Below are positions 26,637-34,222 of a stretch of DNA of 51,041 nt, one piece after another. The stretch covers positions 1 to 51,041 of the forward strand of contig JAFAPC010000040.1 of NCBI GenBank assembly GCA_019247305.1, read 5' to 3'. Origin of the DNA: Pseudonocardiales bacterium. Lineage in GTDB: Bacteria; Actinomycetota; Actinomycetes; Mycobacteriales; Pseudonocardiaceae. The number at the start of each line of letters is the position of its first letter. Within the stretch, counting starts at the first letter, position 1. The translations under genes were made by a program, and so were the position numbers. The notes below the pieces were generated by a model that was given only the letters and a program-made list of their open reading frames with translations, was not told where the DNA came from and made no database searches.

Positions 26637-27977
26637 TCAGAGCACCCGGACAACGTAGGGCATGATCTCGGTGTAGCGCACCGCGGTGACCCGGACCGCA
26701 CCTCCGGAGTAGGGGGCCTCAATCATCTGCTCACCGCCGATATAGAGCGCCACGTGATGGATGTCTCCGCCGGTACCCCAGAAAAGCATGTCACCTGGGC
26801 GCTTTTGGGCGAGCGGAACTTTGCGGCCAGCGTTGTATTGAAAGCCACTATAGTGCGGTAGCGCATAACCGAGTGCGTGCGAAAAAGCGTAAATCATCAG
26901 ACCGGAACAATCGAAGCCGACCTTGCGGTAGTCGCCGTAGGTGTCGGCGACGCCGCCGTCCCGAACACCGACTGTAGGTCCTTGGACGTTTCCACCGCCC
27001 CACGAATAACGGACACCCAGCTGAGCCATTGCCCGATTGATCACTGACTGGACGGTTCCAGAAGCGAGCCGAGACCCGCCAGCAGCTGAGCTGCTCCGCT
27101 CGGCGGCTAAGGTGCCTCGCTCGGCTGCTGCGGCAGCAGCAGCTGCCGCAGCCTGTTCGCGATCCCGTTCAGCGCGCCACTCCTCGTAGCGCTGCCGCTG
27201 CCCGCGTAGCCCGGCAACGGCGTTCTGCGCGTCATAGAGCTGGTGCTCAAGGTCCGCTTTATGTTCCTGCAAGGTGTGAAATTGTGCGGATTGCGCTGCC
27301 TCGGTGTCGATGGCCACCCGATAGGCACCCTCGAGCGCGGTTTTGGCGTCGGCTGCAGCCCGCTCAGCGGTCTGCGCCGCCGCAACGGCCGCCCGAGTCT
27401 GGGAATCCTTGTTGGCTGCCTCGATCCGGGCTCGGCGCATGGTTTCCACCGCGTGCAGCTGGGCACCTCCCACGGCATCGAGCAACTCGGCCCTGGCGAG
27501 CAGGTCCTTTGGATTCCTCGACCCGAGGAAGGCCGAGAGTGAGCCGACGGTGCTGCCCTGCCGGAAACTCGCGGCCGCGAATTCGTCGAGATTCCGATGC
27601 GCCACCGTGACCTGCGTAGCAGCCGCGTCGGCCGCTGCGCGGGCATGGTCTGCGGCGAGCGTCGCGGCAGCCACGGCGGTGTCCGCGGCTTGCTGGTCGA
27701 TCAGCGCTTTGTTGGCTTGCTCGTGCCTGAGCTCGACCTGAGACTGCAAGGCCACCAGGGCGGCGTCGGCCTGGGTGATCTCGTTGGCCAGGTGCCCGAC
27801 CCGGGTTGCGGTGGCATCGACGCGAGCCTGGCCGGACCTGAGGTCGTCGTCACTGGGGTTGGGCGGGGCTGGCGGCACCGCTTGCGCCACGATGGGTTGT
27901 GCCACCAGCGCCAGCACCGCGAGCAACGCTGGCACCAACACGCGGCTGGTGAGGTGACGACGAGTCCGGACGCTCAC
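26637..27977 (-). CDS. Secreted NlpC/P60 peptidoglycan endopeptidase, RipA-like
   Basis: 446 aa. Signal peptide RVLVPALLAVLALVAQPIVA with a likely cut after AQA (about residue 33). Residues about 45-290 are an Ala-rich coiled coil, the RipA-type autoinhibitory N-domain. The C-terminal NlpC/P60 domain starts near 315 (INRAMAQLGVRYSWGGGN). The catalytic Cys is in VGFDCSGLMIYAF and the His in IHHVALYIGG, so it should cleave D-Glu-mDAP bonds during cell separation. Start GTG 27977 has AAGGAG upstream. It sits next to moxR as ripA/ripB do in M. tuberculosis, but only one such gene is present. It marks the left border of the accessory island. Confidence 0.92.
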   Translation of the reverse strand: MSVRTRRHLTSRVLVPALLAVLALVAQPIVAQAVPPAPPNPSDDDLRSGQARVDATATRVGHLANEITQADAALVALQSQVELRHEQANKALIDQQAADTAVAAATLAADHARAAADAAATQVTVAHRNLDEFAAASFRQGSTVGSLSAFLGSRNPKDLLARAELLDAVGGAQLHAVETMRRARIEAANKDSQTRAAVAAAQTAERAAADAKTALEGAYRVAIDTEAAQSAQFHTLQEHKADLEHQLYDAQNAVAGLRGQRQRYEEWRAERDREQAAAAAAAAAAERGTLAAERSSSAAGGSRLASGTVQSVINRAMAQLGVRYSWGGGNVQGPTVGVRDGGVADTYGDYRKVGFDCSGLMIYAFSHALGYALPHYSGFQYNAGRKVPLAQKRPGDMLFWGTGGDIHHVALYIGGEQMIEAPYSGGAVRVTAVRYTEIMPYVVRVL

Positions 27978-28599
27978 ACGCCCACTCCTTCCAGTGGCCC
28001 TACCCGCGAGGGCACCTGCTACGGGCGCCTCCTCATGCAGGCGCCAGCCCTCCCCGACGTCCGCCCAACCTTGTCAAGCAGGCCCCAGACGGGCGCAGTC
28101 TGTCACACCCCACTCACTGACACCAGAGGTCCCTCGAATAACAACCACAACATCAGCCACAGGTGTGATCCTTGCCAGGTGCTTGTTACCCTGTGTAATC
28201 GGGCCTTGAGGACAAAGCGGTCGCAGACGAGTGCAGGCAGACGGAAGATGTTCCGCTCACCGCCCGACACGCCTCCAGCGGATTGCCCAACGCATCACGG
28301 ACCTGCGCGGCCTGCTGACCCCGTGGAAGCGAACCGAGCCGGTGCGCGAACTAGATGAACGGTTGGCCGCGTACCGCCCAACCGTGGAAAGCAGCAGCAC
28401 CACGAAGCCACCGTTCGCGAGCCAGTCTCCTCGGTGAAGCCTTTCGGAGGCGGTAGCTGGAGCCCGTCTCGCTGCTCCCGTCAGGCGCTGGACTCCTCAC
28501 AGGTGTCCTGGCCCGGCACTACGTCGTACGCGTCGACGCAGACGTCCACAACTCATCCTTGAGCTTGGCTGCCTCGACGCTGGTGTGGTGGGTGAGGGT
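27978..28599. other. Long leader/intergenic region upstream of the RipA-like gene
   Basis: About 620 bp without a convincing gene. The part near 27977 is the 5' leader of the RipA-like gene and holds a GGCGCCT/AGGCGCC stem-loop (28024-28045). Further up, GTTAC-cctgt-GTAAT (28185-28199) is a near-palindrome that could be an operator. A plus frame at 28231-28437 stays open, but has no clear ribosome binding site or known domain and is probably debris at the island edge. I looked for the c-di-AMP riboswitch often found before such genes and could not recognise it. Confidence 0.5.
28024..28045 (-). promoter_or_regulatory. Stem-loop in the leader of the RipA-like gene
   Basis: ggcgcct and aggcgcc pair perfectly around an 8-base loop. 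It lies about 45 bp upstream of the GTG start and could affect translation or transcript stability. Confidence 0.35.
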
Positions 28600-29070
28600 T
28601 TAGGTCATGTGGAGAAAGAGATCAGGTGCGGGCTTCGATCGGCAGGCCACTTCACCCATCGTGTAGACGTGGCCGTTGAACAACTTACGGATGTCAAGCG
28701 CGCTGTTGGCCAGAGCGAACAGATCGTCATCCATCGCCGTGGCCACACAGGTGCTGAAGCGGTTTTTGGTCAGGGCGTAGAAGTCAGCGAAACCCGGAAC
28801 GTAACGAGCACGGTCGGTCAGGAAGGCTCTCATGTGGGCATTCCGTTCTGCGACAAGGGCCTCGACATCGTCGGTCGACTGGTAGTGGTTCTTGAGCACG
28901 GTGACCGCATCACGGCCAGACAGGCCGGTAAGCAGAGGTTTGACGGTCGTTCTCTGGTAGGTGCGGCCCCAGATTCGAAGAAGTTCTGCCTGGGCGAGAT
29001 CCCAGGCACCTTCGGTGTCAAGGACAACCCCTTCCGCATCGAAGATTAGCGTGTCGATGTCGGTCAGCAC
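28600..29070 (-). pseudogene. HAD-superfamily phosphatase-like gene, C-terminally truncated
   Basis: 156 aa from GTG 29070 (GGAAG upstream; a TTG at about 29100 behind AGGAGGAG is another option). LIFDAEGVVLDTEG is HAD motif I, but the second Asp of DxD is Glu (D-A-E). The helical cap follows, then SKPAPDLFLH, the motif III Lys. Translation stops four residues later, so motif IV (the DD or DxxxD metal site) and the last third of the fold are missing. Base composition looks more AT-rich than the neighbours. Probably a non-functional remnant at the left end of the island, though a divergent short protein is possible. Confidence 0.65.
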
Positions 29071-29208
29071 GAATTCACTTCCAGCTTCTCGTCCCAAGGT
29101 AAACGGTCTCCTCCTATCGATCGTGCGCAACACCCAAGGAGTAACATGGCGCAGGAAAGGCTTGATAGACAACGTTGACACCAAGGGTCCAAAATGGGGA
29201 AATCCGCT

Positions 29209-30224
29209 TCAGCGAGTGTCACGCTGGGCGATCTGCTCCGCCAACGCGGTGTCGGCGATGAAGTCGACCGCCTCCTCTGGGGGCGAGTACGGCGGCATGA
29301 ATGCGGCGGCCCGCACGTCGCGGTAGGCGCGGGCGAGCGGATGCCATGCGTGGTAGCTGGCGCCGCCGACCAGCCGCATGGCGTGGTCTACGACCTCGGT
29401 GGCGACCCGTTCCACGACCAGGCTCACGCTTTGGCACTCCTTCATCATTGCCCGGCTCATGTCGTCGGTGACCACCTGTGGTTTGTTCCGCAGCAGGTAG
29501 GAGTCGAAGTCCTGAAGGGCTGCACCGAGCGTGCCCCTGGCTGCGTTAGCGCGATCTCCATCTCGGCTACCTCGGTCTTGACGCTGGCCGAACTCATCCG
29601 CTCGCGCCGCCCGGGGGACGAGGTGGTCAGCGTCCGCAGGGCATGGTCGCGGGCCGCTTCGGCCAGGCCCAGGTATACCCCGTTAAGGCCCATGCCGCTG
29701 ACCGCGCGGCCCTCCAGCATGCCCACGTCCCGTCGGCCCCACGGCCCGCGCACCAGCAGTGCCTCGTGGGGTACGACGCACTCGGTGAACACCACGCTGC
29801 CGCTGCCGGATCCGCGCAGCCCGAGGCCCTGCCAGTCGTCCTCAACGTGCACCCCGGGCGAACTCGCCGGGATCATGGCGCTGGCCAGGTGCTGGCCGTC
29901 GCCGCGTTCGGCCTTCAGCCGGCAGTAGAAGTGCGTCGCGGCCGGGGAGATCGAGGCGAGGATCTTGCGGCCGTTGACCACCCAGCCGTGCCCGGACGCG
30001 GTCGCGGTGGTGGCGAGGTTCCAGTAGTCGGCGCCCCGCTCGGCGACTGCGGAGCACAGCAGCATCCGCCGGTCCCCGATCGCCTTGAGCCAGTTCCGCC
30101 GGGGTAGGAAACCGGGCTCGTCGTCCGCGCCAAACCGGACGACGCGAGCGAAGTACCAGGCGAGCGCGATGTGCATGTAGTACGCAACCGCGACTGAGGC
30201 GTCGGCCCGGGCCAGGCGGGCGGT
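29209..30224 (-). pseudogene. Acyl-CoA dehydrogenase remnant: 5' deletion plus frameshift
   Basis: The readable sequence starts in mid-protein with ARADASVAVAYYMHIALAWY, continues through GHGWVVNGRKILASISPAA and GLGLRGSGSGSVVFTECVVP (beta-domain and flavin-binding loops), then changes frame near 29541-29548. The rest continues in another frame as AARGTLGAALQDFDSYLLRN and runs through MSRAMMKECQSVSLVVERV to a stop at 29209. One missing base explains the shift. The N-terminal helical domain is absent: the reading runs directly into an aminotransferase gene at about 30225. No functional enzyme can be made. The family oxidises acyl-CoA or acyl-carrier thioesters. Confidence 0.85.
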
Positions 30225-30877
30225 GGACCGTCCTGCACGGCCCGTTCGAATGACTCGGCCAGCACGGCACACGCCTCACGGGTTCGCAGTCGTGCCGGCG
30301 GCACCGGCAGTTCTACCCTGGTGACCTGGAACGGCGCGTCAGCGTCGGTCGCGGTGGTCGGCAGTCCCGACAGGTGCTGCGCCACCAGAGTCGTGCCGTG
30401 GTAGCCGGCGGCGAAGGTGACGATGCGGTCTCTGGGCCGCCCGAGGTTACGCCAGTAGCCGCGAACGATCCGCACTGCGGCCTCGGTCGCCTCGGAACCG
30501 CTATTGACGAAAAGGGTCCGATCGAGCCCGTCGGGCAGCAGCGCGCTGATCCGCTCGGCCACCAAGCCGACTGGCGGGTGCGTGCCCACGCTCAGGTCAA
30601 AGTGCGGCAGCAAGGACAGCTGCCGCTCGGCCGCAGCGATCAGCGCGGGATGGGCGTAGCCGCAGCTGGAGTTCATCGCCGACGCCATGGCGTCGAGGTA
30701 CTCGCGCCCGTCGGCGTCCCGCACGTGACACCCGATACCGGCAACCAGCATCAGGCCTTCCTCAGCCGGTGACTGCACTGGCGACCACGGATGCCACACG
30801 AACCGCTGGTCGCGCTCGTGGGCTGATCGGTCATCGACCGCCGTGCCGCCGGTGCTCTTATCGTTCGTCAACGACAT
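30225..30877 (-). pseudogene. Class III aminotransferase, 5' half only
   Basis: From ATG 30877 the product resembles PLP-dependent class III (omega) aminotransferases: RFVWHPWSPVQSP, GREYLDAMASAMNSSCGYAHP (active-site entry), FVNSGSEATEAAVRIVRGYW (phosphate-binding GSEA) and FAAGYHGTTL. After SFERAVQDGP (about residue 215) the similarity ends, because acyl-CoA dehydrogenase sequence begins there in another frame. The domain with the PLP-binding Lys is gone, so the protein is dead. As read, the frame stays open to 29915 through unrelated sequence. Divergent from the plus-strand operon across 131 bp, and may once have belonged to the same pathway. Confidence 0.85.
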
Positions 30878-31008
30878 GGTGACGATCGTCCAGCCTGGAC
30901 CGGCCCCGCACATCCGCACACGTGTCAGGGCCGCGATCCGACGGTCGGCGGTAATGATGGCGAGTGGCTGCCTCTGCGGGACGACGGACGGAGCGGAGAG
31001 GGACGTCG

Positions 31009-31395
31009 ATGGTGACCCTGCGCATGCTGAACCCGGCGGCGTCCCTGCCGTACCGACCGGACCGAGTGCTGGTCGCCGGCGCCAGCGGCGCGGGGAAGAC
31101 CACGGTGGCTGGCAGGCTCGCCACACTGCTCAAGCTGCCCCGCATCGAACTGGACGGACTGTATTACCGGCCGGACTGGACGCCCCGGGTGAAGTTCGCC
31201 ACCGACGTCGAGCGCGCCACCGAAGGACCCCGGTGGATCACCGAGTGGCACTACCCGGAAGTCAACGGTCTGCTCGCCCGACGGGCGGATCTGCTGGTGT
31301 GGCTGGACTATCCTCTGCGGATCACGATGGCCAGCCTGGTGCTGCGGACCCTGCTACGGGCGCTGCACCGAGAAGTGCTGAGGAACCTCGCGTGA
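31009..31395 (+). CDS. P-loop kinase-like protein (FlaR/adenylate-kinase type), C-terminally short
   Basis: 128 aa from ATG 31009 with GGAGAGG upstream. VLVAGASGAGKTTVAGRLA is a complete Walker A loop, and RIELDGLYYRPDW follows as in FlaR-like topology-modulation kinases. Relatives continue after REVLRN for another 50-60 residues (lid and C-terminal helix). Here the protein ends at REVLRNLA, and its TGA overlaps the GTG of the GMC gene. Either it is a truncated remnant that still provides translational coupling, or it is a short variant. It is the first gene of the plus-strand operon. Substrate unknown. Confidence 0.65.
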   Translation: MVTLRMLNPAASLPYRPDRVLVAGASGAGKTTVAGRLATLLKLPRIELDGLYYRPDWTPRVKFATDVERATEGPRWITEWHYPEVNGLLARRADLLVWLDYPLRITMASLVLRTLLRALHREVLRNLA

Positions 31396-32924
31396 GCGTC
31401 GAGTTCGATGAGATTGTGGTCGGTGCCGGCTCGGCCGGAGCCGTGCTCGCGGCCCGCCTCGCGGCGCGTCCTGAACGGCGGGTGCTGCTCGTCGAGGCCG
31501 GACCCGACTACCCGGACCAGGCAGTCCTGCCGGAGGACCTGCGCAACGGGTGTACCCCGTCGATGGTGGCGCACGACTGGTCGCTGGTCGGCCGGCGGGA
31601 CGACGGCGTAGAACTGCCGCTGCCACGCGGCAAGGTGGTCGGCGGATGCTCTGCGGTGAACGCCTGCCTGGCGCTGCGACCAGAAGCCACGGACTTCGAC
31701 CGGTGGGCGGCCGCCGGGGTGCCCGGCTGGTCTTGGCCGGAGGTCCTGCCGTTCTTCGTCCGACTGGAGGCGGACGCGGACTTCGGCGGCGGCTACCACG
31801 GCGCGCACGGCCCGCTGCCGGTGCGCCGTCCGTCCCGCACCAGTTACACGCCCCTGTCCGCCGCGCTGGTCGAGACCGCGACGGCGGCCGGATATCCGCT
31901 GGTCGTCGATCACAACGCGCCCGGCGCGACCGGAGTGGGCCCCCTGCCGCTGAATCTGGTCGACGGGCGTCGGGTCTCTACTGCGGCAGCCTACCTGGAG
32001 CCGGTGCGGGGCCGGCCGAACCTCGTCCTGTGGGCCGGCACGATGGTGGACAGGGTGCTGTTCGACGGGATCACGGCGACCGGGGTCGTGGTCCGGTCAG
32101 GCAGCCGGACCGCTGAAGTGCGTGGCGGGCGGGTCACCCTGTGCGCGGGTGCCTACGGGACACCCGCGCTGCTACAGCGGTCCGGGGTCGGGCCGGCGGC
32201 CCTGCTGCGCTCACTGGACATCGACGTGGTGGCCGACCTGCCCGGTGTCGGTGCCGGCCTATCCGACCACTCCCAGGTCCCGATCGGAGTCGTGCCCCAG
32301 CCGGGACTGTGCGACCCGGCCGACCCGTGCGCACAGGTGGTCCTGCGCTACACCGCCCCAGGTTCGACGGTCGCCAACGACATGCAGCTGTATGTGCTCA
32401 ACCACGTAGAACTCGGTGTGTACGCGCCGCACCTGGACAGCGTGCCCGGCGGCCGGGCCTTCATGGTGACCTCGAACCTGATGGCGCCGCGCGGTCGGGG
32501 CACGGTCGCTGTGGTGTCGCGCGATCCGAGGGTGCCGCCGCAAATCAGCATCGACTACGGGCGGGAGGCCGAGGACGTGCGCCGTCAGCGGGCAGGGGTC
32601 GAACTCGGCTGGGACCTGCTGCGCCAGCCCGCCTTCATCGTGTTGACCAAGGAGATCATCGACCTGGACGCGGACACGGTGCGCTCGCCGGCCGCGCTGG
32701 GCGCTTACGTCCGCCGTGCCGCCCGCACGGCGCACCATCCCGCCGGCACGGCCCGGCTCGGTCCCGCGAGCGACCCGCACGCGGTGGCCGACGGGCGTTG
32801 CCGGGTGCACGGCACCAAACAGCTGCGGGTGGCCGACGCCTCAATCATCCCGGTTCCAGTGCGAGCTAACACGAACCTGGTGTCAATCATGATCGGCGAG
32901 CGGGTCGCCGACTGGTCGGACTGA
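31392..32924 (+). CDS. GMC-family FAD-dependent oxidoreductase of the island operon
   Basis: 510 aa from GTG 31392, coupled to the preceding gene by GTGA. FAD motif VVGAGSAGAVLAARLAARPE; GMC signatures around GKVVGGCSAVNACLALRPEA and GAYGTPALLQRSGVGP. The active-site pair is the His in ARTAHHPAGTARLG and the Asn in VRANTNLVSIMIGERVA. It should oxidise an alcohol to an aldehyde or ketone. It is about as long as the GMC at 8.2-9.8 kb but clearly divergent from it. Placed before an ATP-grasp gene and in the same operon as an amidinotransferase, it probably tailors the same small metabolite; that is an inference from context. Confidence 0.9.
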   Translation: MSVEFDEIVVGAGSAGAVLAARLAARPERRVLLVEAGPDYPDQAVLPEDLRNGCTPSMVAHDWSLVGRRDDGVELPLPRGKVVGGCSAVNACLALRPEATDFDRWAAAGVPGWSWPEVLPFFVRLEADADFGGGYHGAHGPLPVRRPSRTSYTPLSAALVETATAAGYPLVVDHNAPGATGVGPLPLNLVDGRRVSTAAAYLEPVRGRPNLVLWAGTMVDRVLFDGITATGVVVRSGSRTAEVRGGRVTLCAGAYGTPALLQRSGVGPAALLRSLDIDVVADLPGVGAGLSDHSQVPIGVVPQPGLCDPADPCAQVVLRYTAPGSTVANDMQLYVLNHVELGVYAPHLDSVPGGRAFMVTSNLMAPRGRGTVAVVSRDPRVPPQISIDYGREAEDVRRQRAGVELGWDLLRQPAFIVLTKEIIDLDADTVRSPAALGAYVRRAARTAHHPAGTARLGPASDPHAVADGRCRVHGTKQLRVADASIIPVPVRANTNLVSIMIGERVADWSD

Positions 32925-32946
32925 CTGCGCTCTGGGCAGCGGAGCG

Positions 32947-34191
32947 ATGAGCCGCCCGCCGTCGAGCTTTGGGAGGGAGCACATAACGTTCCTGGTACTC
33001 AACCGCAGGCCGATTCTGCCGCAGCTGCCGGCATGGCTGCCCAACACCGCTGAGGCGCTGGTCGTGCTCACGGCGAAGTCGGCCACGGCGGGGCTGTCGG
33101 CGGCGGCAGCCGGTCGGTTCCGCCGGATCGAGGTGGTGGACGACTACGAGTCTGACGAGATCGACCGCCGTATCGACGCGTTGTGCACGCAGGAGAATGT
33201 CACGCGGGTACTCACCACCGCGGAGATCGACATCGTTCGCGCGGCGCGGGTGCGGGAGCGGCACGGCCTGCCAGGGCAGTCGGTGGCCAGCGCCGTGGCC
33301 TACCGGCACAAGTATCGGATGAAGGAGCTGGCTTCCCGCGCGGGTGTCATGGTAGCGCCCATGGCCGTCGTGCGCCGCGCCGAAGACCTAGCGTCCTTTG
33401 TGGAGATCCATGGGCTGCCCGTCGTGGTGAAGCCGGCCGACGGGGCGGGCTCGGTCGGCGTCACCGTGCTCTCCGACCGGGCCTCGATCGCGGCGTTCGG
33501 TTACCAGGGCGACCGGGAGTGGCTGGTCGAGCAGTTCATAGCGGGCACCATGTGCCATGTGGACGGCCTGATGGCGGGCGGCCAGGTGCTGCACGGCCGG
33601 CCGTCGCGGTATCTGCACGCCAATCTGGACACCGCGACGCGGGCTGCGCCCAGCATCAGTGGCATGTTCACCACCGACGACCCGTTGGGCCGGCGGCTGC
33701 GCGCCGCCACGGCGGCCGTGGTGGCCGCGCTGCCCGCAGTGGCTGAGGTGAGCGCCTTCCACGCCGAGTTCTTCCACACACCGCAGGACGAACTCGTCCT
33801 GTGCGAGATCGCCTGCCGGCCGGGCGGCTGCGGCATCGTCGACGCCTACGAATTGTCCTTCGGCGTCAACCTGTACGCCGCGCACCTGCGCGGCCAGGCC
33901 GGGCTGGGCACACCGGTGGCGATCAAAGACGAGCCGGCAGCGCGGCACGGCTGGGGCTGGTTCCCGCCCCGGCGCGGGACTCTGGTCCGGCTGCCGTCGT
34001 CCTGCCAGCTGCCCGGCGCCCGCCGGTTTACCCCCTGCGGCGAGCCCGGCCTGCGATACCAGGGCCCGTCGTCGAGCACTGACCGGGTGGCGGAATTAGT
34101 CTTCCGGCTAGACGACGCCCACCCAGTCGAGGCGCAACTGCGCGCGGTCGAAGACTGGTGGGACCGTGCGGCCCGATGGTCACCGCTGTGA
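32947..34191 (+). CDS. ATP-grasp carboxylate-amine ligase
   Basis: 414 aa from ATG 32947 (GGAG upstream, 22 bp after the GMC stop). The fold is in order: a Rossmann-like N-domain (about 10-110); then LPVVVKPADGAGSVGVTVLS, the ATP-binding lysine and glycine loop (about 160-180); WLVEQFIAGTMCHVDGL, the adenine-side Glu and substrate loop; and CEIACRPGGCGI, the Mg-binding Glu and an Arg-rich motif. These enzymes activate a carboxylate as acyl phosphate and join it to an amine, as in L-amino-acid ligases and pheganomycin-type PGM1 ligases. No carrier-protein or NRPS genes are nearby, so a free amino acid or amidino acid is the likely substrate. Intact. Confidence 0.85.
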   Translation: MSRPPSSFGREHITFLVLNRRPILPQLPAWLPNTAEALVVLTAKSATAGLSAAAAGRFRRIEVVDDYESDEIDRRIDALCTQENVTRVLTTAEIDIVRAARVRERHGLPGQSVASAVAYRHKYRMKELASRAGVMVAPMAVVRRAEDLASFVEIHGLPVVVKPADGAGSVGVTVLSDRASIAAFGYQGDREWLVEQFIAGTMCHVDGLMAGGQVLHGRPSRYLHANLDTATRAAPSISGMFTTDDPLGRRLRAATAAVVAALPAVAEVSAFHAEFFHTPQDELVLCEIACRPGGCGIVDAYELSFGVNLYAAHLRGQAGLGTPVAIKDEPAARHGWGWFPPRRGTLVRLPSSCQLPGARRFTPCGEPGLRYQGPSSSTDRVAELVFRLDDAHPVEAQLRAVEDWWDRAARWSPL

Positions 34192-34222
34192 CCCCGATGT
34201 CAGCCGGTCGGAGAGCCGCCCG

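Noticed and set aside
27978..28210. Possible c-di-AMP (ydaO-type) riboswitch upstream of the RipA-like gene
   Set aside because: Actinobacterial cell-wall hydrolase genes often have one, and the end of the leader (a GGTAGGGC stretch before GGAAGGAG) is faintly similar. The conserved 5' core and the GAACCCG...CAGCTAAC segment I would expect are not there.
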